Part shown: positions 18,096 to 33,096 of the stretch, in pieces | How the letters are laid out: every line of letters begins with the position of its first letter | Numbering within the stretch: the stretch's first letter is position 1 | Assembly: GCF_001949145.1 (NCBI RefSeq) | Contig: NW_019091421.1 | Coordinates: 1,156,206-1,220,205 of the forward strand | Direction: 5' to 3' | Source of the DNA: Acanthaster planci | Lineage: Eukaryota; Echinodermata; Asteroidea; Valvatida; Acanthasteridae | Length of the DNA stretch: 64,000 bases | Notes under the pieces: generated by a model | Seen by the model: the letters and a program-made list of their open reading frames with translations, nothing else | What the model was told of the DNA's origin: nothing | Database searches by the model: none | Made by a program: the position numbers and the translations under genes

Positions 18096-21000
18096 GTAGG
18101 TTTTAAATATGATTATGAACTTTATATGTTGCGAACTTAAAGTGAGTGTAATTTTGTTTTCGGGAAATAAAAGAGCGAATTTGTTGTATGCCGGAACAAG
18201 ACCGAATGCGGTCCCTCATGTGTTGTGTTGTGTGCATGATTAACAGTGAGCTGTGCATTGTTCGATGACATTGACAACAATGGCTGTACATTACGTACCG
18301 GTGGGCCTACGCCAAGTTCGTGTGCGGCATTGCTGCTGCGTTGTTCTTTTATAACCACTGTAAACCACGACAATCCCCAATCTTCAAATTCCAGTACAGT
18401 TTACATGCACCCTGGCCTAGAGGTTAACTTCAGGATGAATAACCATTGATAAAACTGAACGGTGTCATTAGGCATTGTAATTTGTACTCGTATTTAGTCA
18501 TTAGGCCTAGGCCTATCATGCCTATACTATAGTATATTAATATGCAACCATAGAGGAAGGAAAATGGATACAACCAAATCAGTCTTTTTAAACCCAGAAT
18601 TCTTTGAGAAATATAAAGGTGAAACTTCACCCACAGGCTGTAGCATATGTGTAGGGTTACGAGTGACAGTATACTTGACTGTGTGTGCCGCAAAAATGGC
18701 CGGACAACTCAATCGTTGGGACAAGCCATCGATTGATAAAAACAAATTGACTTGTCATGAATATGCGTGTGCTTTACACAAATTACAATCACTTGGCCCA
18801 CACCTTTTCTCCAAATTTAAAAAGAAAGGAAGATCAAAGAAGCATCTCCCTTATTGGAGGAAAACTTTACTGTCTCCCACACTGGCAGACTAGCGAGTCT
18901 GCGACTGATCATCGGTGCAGCCGAGGCACCTTTGCACTAGCACTGCAAATGGTATGCCGCACCACCATGCACGCCGCATCACCATTGTGGCCTCGCACTG
19001 TGCTGTATGAGGTGACGGACACGTCGACCACCAGTCCTGTGCATGCTGCATCACTGGGTCCCTGCTCATGTCATATCCAGTGAGATGAGTTGCAATTCAG
19101 ATGCCACTTTTCCGGTTTTCATCCAGATTTCCGTTTCTTTTTAACAGACCCTGAAATTCTGTTTTACCTATTTTTCCCTTCTGGCTCACTTCTGGTTTAT
19201 TTGCACCTCTACATGTATGTGACTCGAGTTCAATGACAGTTGTGCACTGCATGCACATGTGTAGCACTGTCCCTTTAGTAGCCTTAAAAACAAAGCTGCC
19301 GAGCTTGCAAGTGAAGCGGAATGTGCTGCCTGCGCCTGCTTACCTTTATGATCGTCGAAACGACCAGCGTTTTAGCAGCACCATGCATACCAAGTACTGC
19401 GCGGTACAGTTCACTGTCTGAACACACACTTCGTGTAAGTCGATTTTGTGCATACTGCATGTACCGCACACTGTATGTGGGCAGTTAGCATGCTGAGTAC
19501 ATTTATCACACAGCCTTGAAGTCAAGACTATAATGTCAGTCAGTTGTCCCCAATCGCAGTGATTGTATGGATAGTAGTAATGCATGTAACAAGCTGGGAA
19601 CCAAGTTCAGGTACATGTACATCATGGTCATGCACTTGTGTTTTGAAGGACAAGCTGTCAATCAGTGTCTGCGACATAAGACAAAACTGAGTCCAGCAAA
19701 ATCTACAAAAATGCAGGACTTTTTGTGTACAAACCAAAGTAACAATGAGGCTTTCTTCCTGTGATGATGCCACAGATTTGCTCATGAATATGGAAATATT
19801 CATTGGCATTAAAACAAAAAAAGGAGGAAAATAATCTTTGAAATAGCGAAAAACAGTTGAAAATAAAAGCAGCTGAAACTCAGAGGTGCATGTTGAAGGT
19901 TTGATTGCAGCTACCCTTTAAAGGAAGACTTGGTAAAATGTCGAGTTGTCCCACCGGTCGATTTCTCTAAATGGTTGAGTTGGTAAATGGTCCAGTTGTC
20001 CATCAAGCAGTTTGCAGTTGTTTTCAACTGGCGCACAATGTGACATTCCATTTTGTTTCCAATTTTCGAGAAATTTCCCCATTAGCCTATCAAAAACCCT
20101 ATGATGCCAGGAAAACACTTGCCGTTAGTTCTACATGTACATGTACTTACATGTACCGGTACCAGTAAAAACTTACATGTACATTCAAGATACTACAGTT
20201 TACCTACCATGTCTACCACATGTACATGTATACAAGTACAACTGTTTATCACTTTATCATGGTTTATGTTCCCAGTTCAATTGGAAGTTTAGCTTCAGTC
20301 AATGTACATGCATGTACACTGAAACACCGTACCTGTTGACCATGCCTGAATAGTGATTTGCATCATGATCTTGGGATCAGGACGCATTCTGTACATTGTA
20401 TACCAGTATATGAAGGATTAACGCGCACACAAAGCAGTGCTTGTCATAAATTGTTTTGCCGTGTTTAGTGTGGGGCATAGAACGATGGGCTTCTTCTGTA
20501 GAAGCCATTTTTCTCATAAAACTATAGATTTTCATGATTTTTTCCTATTTCCAGCAAAACTGCTCATTTTTACCACCCCTCAAATCAGACTCCAACAGAC
20601 AGTGGGCTGACTCTGCCAGAACAAATAAATGGCTGTTTCTGCCATTGGGCATTTTATTCATTCATACGGCTGAAACATTGTAGCCATTACATTGCACATC
20701 AGCTGTGACTTTGTATTTTGCACATGTTCCAACCATTGTCAGCTCCTGATCCAGGCTCCAGGAAACTGATCAGGTCTCATATTTCCAGCTTTTAACTCTG
20801 CACTCAGATGTCGACACCATATAATTATTGACTAAAATAATGTCTGCTGGCAGGAATGGTTAATGATTGTCTCAGTATTTAGACTGACTCATGTAAGCTT
20901 GTTTGCAGGGATTCTCACTCAGGTATGGTAAAATATGATGAAAGTGAATTTCCTGAACTTTTCATTACATGGAGTCCCGAATGCTCACCAAGAAAGAACT

Positions 21001-22955
21001 GACATTTCTTTTTAAGTGATCCTCTATAATGGTCTACTGTGCTGGATTCATGAACAACTATCCGATAAGATCGCAAACATTAGTGCCAGATTATCTTAGT
21101 CATTTACAACATACATTTCCATGCACAATCCAGGAACAGTCAATTTGGGATTTCTTTACTCTGATAACTTTGGATGGAAGGCATCAGAAATTAAATAAAC
21201 TTATCTTTGATAAGATGATGAAAATAGTGGTGATGGTACATGTAATTAACACTTCCAAGTTTGAGCACGCAGTTATCTTTCACTTTTAGTGTGACTCATA
21301 GTGACAACAAAATAATCGTATTTGTGATCTGCACTAAAAATGGAATGGTGGGGATCCGACCACTGATAGACCTGCACATGTACCAGTAGCTTCAGAACTG
21401 AACAGGAGAGACAGGGAATATGAATACACTGCCTTGGTGTTTCCATGAAAACAAAGGCTGTGCGACACCAGTGATTGTTTTGTTTTTTGCTGTTGCTGGT
21501 ACAGATTAGCACGGCTTCCACCTGTCCCATGCTTTGTCCCCTGTTCAATCTAGTGGCCTTCTTTAATGCCACATTAAATTTTACTGCTGTGGTCTTGACA
21601 CAGCACCACTTGTAGGGACCAACAGCTGATCATGAATGGTCTGGAGCTTGAGCTAATCTGTCATTGGTAAAGCATGTGATCATGCTGGTTGTCACGTAGG
21701 CCTACAGTACATGTACGGAAAATGAAGAATGAGTCTTACATGTATCATTTATACATTTAAGTGTTTAGTTTAGTTGAAACCAGTCACACAAGACCATTCA
21801 TTGAGTGAACCGTGACAAACTAATGCTTTTGTTACAGTTCATACCAATATGAGTACAGGTACATGTAGCTTGTGGCTTGAATTCAGACTGGAGGTCTTGT
21901 TCATGGGCTAAAAACTATTTACACTGTTGTATGCGTGTACATTGAACGTTTTGTCAACCTAACTTATGATAATAACACATGAATCCAAAACTCTGATTCC
22001 TAAACCAAAAAATTTGGTTCACGTGGGCAATATTTCAAACTTAAAAAAACATTTTGGAGTGGGATTGTGAGTCCTCCTTCATCTTTGTAGAAATAAAATG
22101 TTAAAAGACAAAACTTACATGTACACAGTTTACCTACATGTACCTTCAGAAATCTGAGTAAGATTTGAAGCTTTGCATTGTGGAGGCCACACTGATTGAT
22201 GGTTTGTGAGTACACCATGTGGACTCAATCTCTTCTGAACTAGTGAGTTTAGAAAGAAATCTAGTGTGGGCCTCTGCTTTTGGCACAGTAAAAAGTACGC
22301 CACAGTGATTGTAACCGCAATGTTCCTAGCAGATGGTGCTTGGTATATGTCGTTCAATCACAGACCATTTACAGTGCTCATTCAACAATCTACATGTAAT
22401 GCGCTGTGGTCCGGGCTTTGAGAGCTTGTCTTAAGACTGCGGTTGAGAGACATTCATGCAACAATCAGCTTTATGGTAACTTGTAATCCAAGGCCAGGGA
22501 AGGTCATCATAAAGTTGTGTGACATTGAGTAACTTTTCTAAACCCTGGAAACTCTTAGCATTAGAAGTTTATTTCAGAAGTGTGTGTGTGGGGGGGGGGG
22601 TCTGCTTATGATGGTGTCAAAGGTTGAATTAAAAGATTTTACACAAAAAAACAGGATTCCTCAGTCTGTGAGGTGTTCCTTGCTATCATTGTCAAGACTG
22701 ACAAGCTAAATGCATTATTTTAATTAAAGCTGGTTCAAGTTTTTGCCACTCATACATATAGAGTGCAGTACTTTAGTCACTGATAAGGTGTTCCTACATG
22801 TATTGTGCTTTAGGTCATTCTGTAAATCAGGCATCAGGTTTAACAAAGGGATTATGTCATTTACACGCCTAATCTTGAGCAAGAAATTTGTCGCAAGTTT
22901 GACTGGATTCTACACTTATTTTGAATGATGAGAATGCCTACAGGAATGATTCATG

Positions 22956-23199
22956 GGCCGTTTTCCAGTACTCAACTTCGGCTCCGTCTCAGGCTTCAAC
23001 TGTTTTTTTTTTACTTGCTGACTTTGAACCTGTAAGCGCAGTAATCAGTCTAATAGTGCCACAGACCATCAAATAAGATGACAGAAAGCCAAAAATTACA
23101 GTAATCCAATGTAATTTAAACGCTTCAGGCCCACAATCGGGGATTGGATTTGGGAATGAAGCCTGAGACGGAGACGAAGTTGAGTATTGAAAAACGGCC
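22956..23199. mobile_element. 244-bp MITE with 43-bp terminal inverted repeats
   Basis: The left arm 22956-22998 (starting GGCCGTTTTCC) and right arm 23157-23199 (ending AAAACGGCC) are reverse complements at 40 of 43 positions. The same 3-bp word, ATG, flanks both sides (22953-22955 and 23200-23202) and may be the target-site duplication. There is no coding capacity. A 3-bp duplication would suit a Harbinger-like element, but the assignment is tentative. Confidence 0.75.
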
Positions 23200-26100
23200 A
23201 TGGCTTGATAAACATGGTACATGGCATGTACGGTGTACCTGTACATTTCTCATGTAAGGTATCATTGCAACGTCGCCCAAGACCATTATTAACATGTTGC
23301 AAAAATAAATAGGCCCTACTCCTTTCGTCCACATTGCTTCCCACTCTATAGCCTTCTAATTGCCTATTATCTTACTTTGACAGAGGCACCGTTGAGTGAT
23401 GGCAGTATGTGTGTATGCACAAAATGAATGTATCAAACGATATTAATGGGAAGGGCTATCAAAACAGTCATTAGTATCACTGTGATGAGGAGTTGTTTAA
23501 ACTTGTACAGTGTATGTACATGTAGATGCCATGTACATGGTACACGTCCGGGTAGTACAAGGAATACAAATAATGTCTCTTGATTGTTGTCGTGTTGATA
23601 AATGACTCTGCCAATGATTACATTATTTGGAAGTACCAGTACATTTAACAAGAGACTCAAAATTGTGTTTTTAGCCAGGCTCCCACGAAATGGCTGGGGC
23701 TATGTACTAGAAAGTATTTTGCAAATCTGCAAAGTACATGTACGTAAAAAATACTTGTTTTAATTCTGCTGAGTTATTGTAAAAATGTTGGCTAAACTTT
23801 GGTTTTGAGGATATGTATATTTAGAGTAGTGTACCTGTACATGTACTTTTGCATTTCTTGCTCACTGGGATTTTTTATGTTTGCAAATTACTGTAATCTA
23901 CGTGTATGCAGTTCCTGCAAAAACAACACGTATTCAACTGTTGAAGAGCTTAGAACTATGGAAATGTGTCAGGATGTTTTTTGTCTACGTGCATTAACTT
24001 ATAAATACGTATGTAAAATCCAGTGATGATTGCACTGCACACTTGTAATGTGTACATTTTATGTTCGTGTACCGGTATGTACATGTACGTGTTTGGATTG
24101 TTTGGCCTAATAACGTTCATTGGACTAATGAATCTCTACAGAGTGAGCGTGAAGCATGCTCTGCTATATCGTTAGGCCTATAAGAAGGGACAAACTGCCT
24201 GCATGTGGATGAAAATGAAATGTTTATGTTGATGCAGAACCTTCATTTTGTTGTATGGATTGTTGTCATCATGTGATGCATGCCGACTGAACCCTCCATT
24301 AAGGTTTCTGTTCAGGGCTGAATGCCCTGATGATAAACAGCTTTGAAATTTAACTCCTGTGTCATGGTGCAGTGCACTCTGACGTAATGATCGTAAAAAC
24401 GTAACATCAAATATGGAATTATGAAACTGCATTGGGCATTCTGGTTGTGACTTCTTAGATTTCCTGATGAGTGATTATAAATCATGATGGAAAATGCTTT
24501 CACTGTCTGTTGTCACATCCTCAGAAACTACAAGAATGCAGTTACATGTAAATTTCCTGCTATGCAGGTAGGAAACTGACCCTTGACCCTTTTCCAGATG
24601 CTTTTCAGATGTATACTAGTACATTTCCAGACATCCACAGAGAATACATGACTGGATGAAAAATAGTGCTGGTCACCAAAAACGCCTGTGTAAGACAAAC
24701 ATTTTTGCAAATATTCTCCAACCAAAGCATTTTTTTCCGTTGAGCTTTCCAGACCCACCCTTAATTAAAAATTGGTACATGTTCACTGTTGCTTTCATCG
24801 GCCATGGACTCAATACATACACATACATGTGTATGTGTGTTATAAAATGCCCCAGCACTCTGTTGATACTCGAGCTGCAAGTTGAGGTGCTTGACAAGGG
24901 ACTTGACAGGCCATATTGTTCAAAACCTTGAGTCCACCAGTTCTGTTTAGAACCTCAGTCACAAAAGAGAATCACTTGTTGCTGTTGCAAACCATCACAT
25001 TGCAACATCCCCCCTGCAAACCTTCAAATCATATTTGTGACCCGCTCTGCAAAAAAGGTAATAAGTCACGCAGTGCCAAAACACGTAATGGCCTATTCTA
25101 TTTGGAGAGGGCAAAATTTCTTCGAAGCGTGATTTTGTGTTTTTTCCTTTAATAGCTTCTGTAAGATTTATATTTTCAGAATTTGTGACTACAAACATGT
25201 ATACTGATGAATGAAGATGAAAAATTGATCAGTCAGTAGGAAATCCTGCATAGCATTGTGTTTCCAAGTGCTGCACTTTCTGAGCTTTTTCTCGGAAAGT
25301 GCTTTTATTGAATCTGAAAATGTGGACATGCAAATGTTCATATATACTGAATGAAGTGCACTACAGGGGTCATTCATTGTAGCTTTTGATGTACATAATC
25401 CAGCCATATAAAAAACTGATAACCTGTGTCCAGCGACTTATTACCCATTTTTCTAGAGCCGGTCACATGTGCAGTGTGGGGCACATGCTTCACAATTCAC
25501 ATGCCCGGGAGATGCAGTCCTCCCATGTGATGATCAACTGTTAGGTACTGATGCGTGTTCATTACGCACTGTTCATTCATACGCACTCATTCAGATGTGA
25601 GAGGCAGTGCATGTACTCAGTGTCTCCTTCCTTGGCTCCTTGATCATCTTCCTTTTTTTGGCATCCCACCAAAGGACAGAGGTTTCATGAGCAATGACAC
25701 TTGACTACACGTACATGTAGACCTACTCATGGTACATCCCTTGATAGAAACAAGTGACACGTACAGGTACAGAAACTGACACTAGCAAGGTTAATTTCCT
25801 CATTATTTTCCTGGATGCAAACAATAATCTTCCGTTGTATGCATGAGACCCCCTGAACTTGTGTTGTCATTGTTTGCCTAATGTTCAAAGAATATTTCCA
25901 ACCTTGTTACTGTGATCACTTTAGTAAAACCCACACAATACAAAGATTCCTTTTCATTGTTAATAGGACTTATCAGTACAAAATGTTGCAAGTACCCCCA
26001 CAGTTTTGGAAAAAAACAGCTCCAATGAGTTGTGAGAATTCATGCAGAGTTTCAGTTCCAAATTTAGCCCTGATGATGTCTTAAAAAAGAGGAAAAACAA

Positions 26101-29100
26101 GTAAGTCCCTAAGGGTAAGCCTCCACCAGAGCTTATCGGAAATCATATTTTGACGAAATTCTGTTCTGAAAGTTAATCATTAATAGACATTTATAATGCT
26201 CTCTGTATACATGACTAACTCCAAGTTGACTCATCAAGAGAGGGATCTCCAGGATCAGTGATATTTTGTTGCTCGTTGTGGCAGTCATTTGACCGACTTC
26301 ATGGGTGTTGCAAGGGCCCCCCAAAAAAAGAGGAAAAGAAAAGAAATTTAAAAAAAGGAAGAGAAATACCGATGAGATGAATATAACAAACCTACATGTA
26401 CATGTACTTATTACTGAAAACCTTTCAAATTGACCCCCTCCCACTGATACGGTTACATGTAATTGTTTAACAGAACTTTCTGAGCTGATGAGTGATTTGC
26501 CCCTCCCCCAATTTTTCCTGGGGGGGGTGGTTTGCCCCTCCTGGGAAAAATATTTGCAGTGTCTGTGAATTATGTATTCATTACTGTGAGAACACCCCAA
26601 AGTGTTTTTTTTTCAACAAAGCATTCTGATAGCTCACTTCATTTGTATTACAAACCGGTAGACAACCATTTGTTCCTGAGTGCAAGAACAATGTATACGA
26701 ATCAAATCCTTTTTTTCTACATTGTTTGTCTGGACAATCATTGGGAAATAATACAAAGTAATCATTTCCTTGATACTAAATCGCTTTGATCTTAGTTAAA
26801 AGCTCTATATAAGAAGCCAGTTATGATGATGATGATTATCATTATCATTGACACCATTCCAGGCTCAACAATTTCACGTTGTGACTTGAAGTTGCCTTAT
26901 TTCATAAGCTTTTCAGTTTTCATTTGGAGAAGGTTCCCAGCTGTTGTGTTTTTGCAACTGGTGTTTCCACAATTGCCACTTGTATGTACCTTTTTAATAG
27001 TGAACAAGGTGCATGGTTTGACTCCTTCACCACAAAAATGGAAAAAAAGAAAGATGAGCACTAGTACATGCATTGTTTAGGTACTGTGCATGTACATGTA
27101 TGTACTGTGGAACTGACCAAGATACTTTACATAATTGTCCTAATGTAATTTGTAACATTGAGGTATTACCTGAGGAGCCAGACAGTACAAGGTTTACACA
27201 GGTGATTGTTGTTAATTATAATATACGCACATGGTGTTGTTCTTTTCATATATATGCTGATATGGCAACATGGTACACCTATGTGGTGAACCCACCATGG
27301 AATTTATCCTTCCTCTGTGGCTGTACTTTCGAATTCAGCATCATCCGATACTGTTTTCTTTTTCGTTTCTTCATGTTTTAATTTTTTTTAAATATATTTT
27401 TTGGCTACTCATTTTGGACTCGTTGGCTGTTGCCATGCCTACAGGGCACAGACACGTATTTGTATTCTCCAAGCTCATTAGCTGCCCCCATGGATGGCAG
27501 ATGAGCCTCAACCTACCATCACGTATTGGCAAGGTTTTTTTTTTTCTTCCATGTACATGTATGGTGTTTTACTGCCAGCCAGCGGAAGCAGAGCAGACTG
27601 GCAAAAATTGTGTGGTGCATTTTTCTATTTTGGGGCAAGGGATGCATCTTGCTCTGTGATCTGAAGAACACAGCGTGCTGATGCATTCATGAGCAAAGAC
27701 ATCCCAAGCCCAGTGTGTACATACACGTACGTGTACATGTACATGTACGTGCACTGTATTAGATTGCGTGTGCCACCATTAACCCTGCAGGCTTCCATAC
27801 AGCTGACTGGCAGAACAGACATTTTGTCTCCCTGGTACTTGTGGAAAGCTTTGACTGGAGCATTTGGGGGCAACATATGGAAGCAGGAATCATCTGTGTG
27901 GGGTGATTAAAAGATGCTTTGGCCTGGTCATAAATCGATGGTACATGTACATGTACATGTATGCGCAAGTATACATGTACATGTATGCACCTACGTGTAC
28001 ATGTATGTTTGTCTACTTTGTTCTGCAAATTGGTGTAATTCATTGTTTTTGTTTGCACGATGACACATATTCTTGTTGGATTATTTTGTCATCGACCTTT
28101 AATTTTATGAGAACACTAGGACACCATAAAACTGCAGTCCTAGAGCTTATTCCTGTACATGTCCTTGTAGTAATTTACATGTACATGTGCAGTATACACT
28201 GGATTACTCTGCTGCTGAATACAAGTAGGTCAGGATAAATGTGAAATTTCACAACACCCAGACCAGCTGCATGCACCATCTAGACGTTCATGTACTACCA
28301 TAGTTACATTGTATGTACGTGTACGGGTCCGTTCATATCAGTACCGGTACATGTACATGTGTATTTCATGCTCACAAGTGCATGTTTCTACACTGGAATG
28401 AACTAAAGAAATCTTGTCAGTTTTCATGAATTTTTCATTGACATGTATTCACCTTTCATGACTGATGAAAAGACTTTCGTCATTTATATCACGTTATACA
28501 TTTCTGTGTGTTAACACTGGTTTAGACATGTACTGCTACATGTCAATGTGTGGGTAACGTAAATGTACAGTGTACAAGCTGTATACTGGATCAGTGACAA
28601 CTTGGCCAAAAGCTTATTTTTATTGAACCAACGACCATATGTAAGAAAGTTAAATGAAGGTAGAAGTAAGGTTCATTCATGTAGACCCAGAGGTTTTTCC
28701 TGTTTGATGGAATAGTCATGCATGAGATACTGTACTAGTAGGCCTACCATGGGGCAGCGTGGACATCCGGGATTCTCGCAAAATGACAGGTACCGCACCA
28801 TTGAAAACAGCGACCATGGCGACGTACGCACACACCAGGCAGTCCGAGGATTGGGTTACACAATCTTTTCTTTGATCAGTGTATGCGCGCCCCCGTTGCA
28901 GTTGTTTTCATCAGGGCAGTGTGGTTGCTACCTGCATCTTTGTGGAACACCCGGATGTCCATGCTGCCCCATATTGGTGGAGATTTTTTTGAGAGGGACC
29001 ATTTCAATGAGTGTCCAGTACCTGTACTTCGTCTGTTGAAATTACTGAAAAGGATATTTGATTGATGCACTGAAAAACGCATACGCGTACAATGTACATG

Positions 29101-29382
29101 TACTGTATGTGCATGCACTGCAGGCTTTACCAAAATTGAATATCTTCCTTATGTACAGTGTATTGTAATTTAATTTTTGGGATGAATATTCCCGAGCTTT
29201 TAGCTTTTATGGAATGGATTATTCAGATGCTGTTGGCGGACTTTGATCAGGATGCTGGATGGCGTCTGTTGACTAGACATTCATATTTTATTGCATATTA
29301 CAATGGGAAAGCTGCTCTGTACAGGTATATAGTACCTGAGGTGCATATACAGTGTACGTTTGTACATGTGCATGGGCAAGAG

Positions 29383-29750
29383 CAATAAGCCTTTTGCGAG
29401 TTAAATTTGAATAAAATCTGGTACACCGAGTTCTTTAAATTCACGTGAACATAATAATTGGCATTCTCCATACCACTGTTGCTATACCTTGTGATTCCGG
29501 GCAAGCTTTTCCTTAGTTACATAAGAGACGCCTTGCAACAATACACTGTTCTCAATGGGAAAAAAGGGCACAAAGGAACCAGTCCATTCTAGAGATGGTG
29601 GTCCCTAAGTAAAAGCTTGCCCCGAATCATGAGGTATAGCAACACTAACAGTGTCTTTAGTGTGGGGAGTTCAAATTGTTATGTTTGTGTGCAGTCAGAT
29701 AACTCAGTGTACCAGATTTTATTCAAATTTAACTTGCAAATGGCTTATTG
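29383..29750. mobile_element. 368-bp palindromic foldback element
   Basis: The outer arms 29383-29432 and 29701-29750 are reverse complements at 47 of 50 positions (ends CAATAAGCC and GGCTTATTG). A second inner pair, 29481-29510 and 29611-29640, matches at 27 of 30. The whole unit folds into one long hairpin. No clear target-site duplication is visible. It is non-coding. Confidence 0.8.
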
Positions 29751-31816
29751 TATCCATGTACCGGTACATGTACATTACTGAAGGTCTGCCTTGCTGTACC
29801 CAGCAGTGTTTGTGCCCAAGGTAATGTATTTCTTGAAAGCTGTAAAATTCATGCCGATTTATGCACACAAATATCAATTTATAGAGTTTTAGTCGAGTAC
29901 ATGTGCATGTACCGGTACTTCTCGAGTACCAAGGTTATCTGCCAAAATGTTCAGTTCATTAGGAAGGAATAAGGCTTAAGAACATGGACATTTGGTAGTG
30001 TACATGCACAAGGGTAAGATTACAAAATCAAATAATGACTTTAGACCACCACTGCTCAATAAACGTTAAGCTTTTATGACAAAAAGTGCTTAAAAAGTAC
30101 TCGGTTGAGTATTTTTTGAGTACTTTTCTCCTTAAAACTGAAATTTGACAAAACTGGGAGTGTCTGAAGTCATCCATTTAGTTTGTAATCATCCCTCCGT
30201 GAATCTACCGGGTACTATCAAATGCCTATCGCTACATGCCATGTACTCCAGCTGTATTCCTTCCTTACCAGTTCAGTACAATGTACATGTACAGTATTTG
30301 GCAGAGATCCTTAAAGTACCCGAAAGGTACTTGACCGCAACACTGGTTTGTGGAACAATTACAATTTGGGAAAACTCTAAAAACTGAAATTGAATAGATT
30401 TACCACATGCACATGCTCTGAACATACCGGTACATGTATGTTCACATGGTTACATGTGCATGTATGCACAAGTACACATAAAGTGTGTAACTACAAAAAT
30501 GACAAGGCTCAGATGTAACACACTAATGGCGTGTGCGGTATTGTGTCAGCAAAACGTTGTTAGTGCCAAGGCTTGTCTTATCCTATTTTGTAGTGAGGTT
30601 GTCCCTATATCTCTCCAAGAACAGATTTCTGCTCATCTACTGAATGGATAGTGGGAGGGGGGGGAGAGTTTTCCTCATAATTAGGTTTGATTACAAGCAT
30701 ATTGTAAAATTTCTTCTTTTACTGGGTACCCCCCCCCCCGAGATGGTTGACAACTGTGTGGAATCTTGTTACATTAAGTGTGGATAATGATTCAATTGTA
30801 GTTAAAATTACATGCAACAGAATTTTTTGGTAAAACCATACACAGTGGATCAAGCAATTCATATAAATCTGTAACAGTCAGCAGGACTTGGCCAGTCATG
30901 TGAATAAAGTAGAGTAATATGAGGAAACTGGATCCTGGAACATTTTGCAGTTTGGCCAATTACATGTACTGTATATCAGGAAATATGACCCCAGATTCCC
31001 TGAAAAGTGAATATGCCAGTGCAAGAGGGCATGAAGTGGCTAAGGTACTGGTACCACATGTACAGTGTATGTACATGTACATTTGTACATGTATATTTGT
31101 GTACATAGTGTACTGTACTGACCCATACCTGCCCGTACAAGAGCTGCCTACAACAAGAGCGTTGTAGTCAGCGTGGTACGGTGAACGTATGGGATAGGTG
31201 TTGGGATTGAAGCCACAGCTCCAGTGTACATACATGTCCATGTATGTACATGTCCTTTGCTTCACAGTGATTTGCCTGACCCATCTTCAATCACATTAGG
31301 CACTGAATTGTGTCAAATTTCCAAGTTGTAATTATTGGCACTTAGGTGGCATACTGAGAAACCAGATGGCACTTTCATGTACCAGTAAGTGGGGTCGAAT
31401 GTGCAGTAATTTTGTCTGCCCTTTTTGGGTTGAAGGTCTTTGACGTTGTAACGATGAGTTTGTAATAAAAAATGCTATACTGTAACACATAATTCAACGT
31501 CAGTTCATACCCGGTATACTATTTATGAGAGTTCAGAAAATGGTAGCGCAATAAGTGATACGTGGATGTGGGTCAATCCTTAAATTTGGGGGTCCAATTT
31601 TTTTCGATGTCCCTGTCACATCCGAGTGTTGATTTTGTACATACACTGTAAGTTCAGAACACATGCTTCAGTTCCAAGACTGATTAAGCAATGCATTATC
31701 TGCCAAAGAACTAAAATAGTTTGAAGTCATTTTCAATGACATGTCAAATTACCCGGTTTTGGTGTAACAAGGGACACAAAAAGTCACCCTTTTGGACTCT
31801 GAATTTATAGAATGAC

Positions 31817-32477
31817 TAAAGCTGTGTTCCCATTGGACATTTCCTTCCGCTGGCACGAGGAAATTTACTGCAACATTCCTTTATGTCAATCTACCATGCT
31901 TTCCCATATGGACTTTCTTTAACCATAACAGAGTGTTTATTTGCTATGTTAGGCCTGATAAGACCAGCTGATTGCATTGCGTGTGCTGTACAAATCATGA
32001 TGAAATCGGCAAAATCTGACAAAAACAAAGACAAAATCAGACGAATTCGGCCAAATCTGCTACAAAGAAGACAAACCCGTACAGAAAGAAATCCATACAC
32101 AATGTGTATATTTATTAGGGCAAGTTTCACTGTGTGTGCGTAGCATGCACCGAGCTGGAGAATGGGAACCATACAACCATTTTCGCATGCCCACTGCGGA
32201 TCTCTGTGTAGGCGGTAGTCTGGTTCAAAGGTAGCATTGTTGTGATCAATCTACATGTACATTGTATGGGAACTGTTCCCATTGGACTTTTTTGTGCCCC
32301 TGCTAACTTACCGCAGCGCGACCCTCTCTGGCCTGCTAGTTTTACATCGCGATCGTGGTAAGTTGACAGGGATGGTACATGTAGCTTACTGTGTGTTCCC
32401 ATTGGGTGTCATTTTGTAATTCTACAGGAAAGTTGCGGTATGTTAACCAAATAAAGTCCAATGGGAACACAGCTTAA
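31817..32477. mobile_element. MITE with TAA target-site duplication (Harbinger-like)
   Basis: The terminal inverted repeat AGCTGTGTTCCCATTGGAC starts at 31820 and its exact complement ends at 32474. TAA flanks both sides (31817-31819, 32475-32477). Internal copies of TTCCCATTGG occur near 32278 and 32396. The element is about 655 bp with no transposase. The TWA-type 3-bp duplication is the PIF/Harbinger hallmark. Confidence 0.75.
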
Positions 32478-33044
32478 TGTAGTACTTACTGTACCACACC
32501 ATAAACTGATGTACCAGCATATACACGTGTCTGTATTGTGCACACAAATGTTGTGCATGATATAGTGCCTCGTGTGTCAGAATGATCACAGGCAACTTAG
32601 TTAACACAAGTATGGTGCAATTTACATGCACTCTGTACATTGCTTTCTGTGCAGTTTTGTTGGTGCAATTTGGCCAGTGCTTTCCTGTACTTGATTATGC
32701 AGTGTGATTACTTGAATAAGTTTGCAGACTTAAAACATTTGAATACTGTAGTTGGGTTGCGTGTGGTTTACCATAACTTGTACAGATGTAATGTGCAGCC
32801 ATAGTGTCCCTACAGACAGTACAAACTGTGGTTGGAGAAGGCAAGATGTGTCTTGAAAGCCTACATGTACCTGGTTTTCACTGCAAAAGAAAATGGGAAG
32901 GCTTTTAGTTTTACATGTAAATGGTCCATGCAATGAAAATTTCTTAAAGTCATATTTGTGTTGAAACTTTCCAGTGTATGAAATCCATGGAGCTTCATAT
33001 ACAGGCAAATGAACTTTGAAGTGCACATTCAAAGTTGACTGTTA

Positions 33045-33096
33045 CATGTATATGGTCCCTTTAATTTACATGTTCATGTATATGGTCCCTTTAATT
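33045..33096. repeat. Two-copy 30-bp tandem repeat
   Basis: A 22-nt block ending TATGGTCCCTTTAATT occurs identically at 33045-33066 and 33075-33096. Confidence 0.85.

Noticed and set aside
18564-18893. 109-codon plus-strand open frame after the CRE promoter
   Set aside because: No recognisable domain and low-complexity composition; it lies downstream of the exon donor at 18096, in what appears to be intron.
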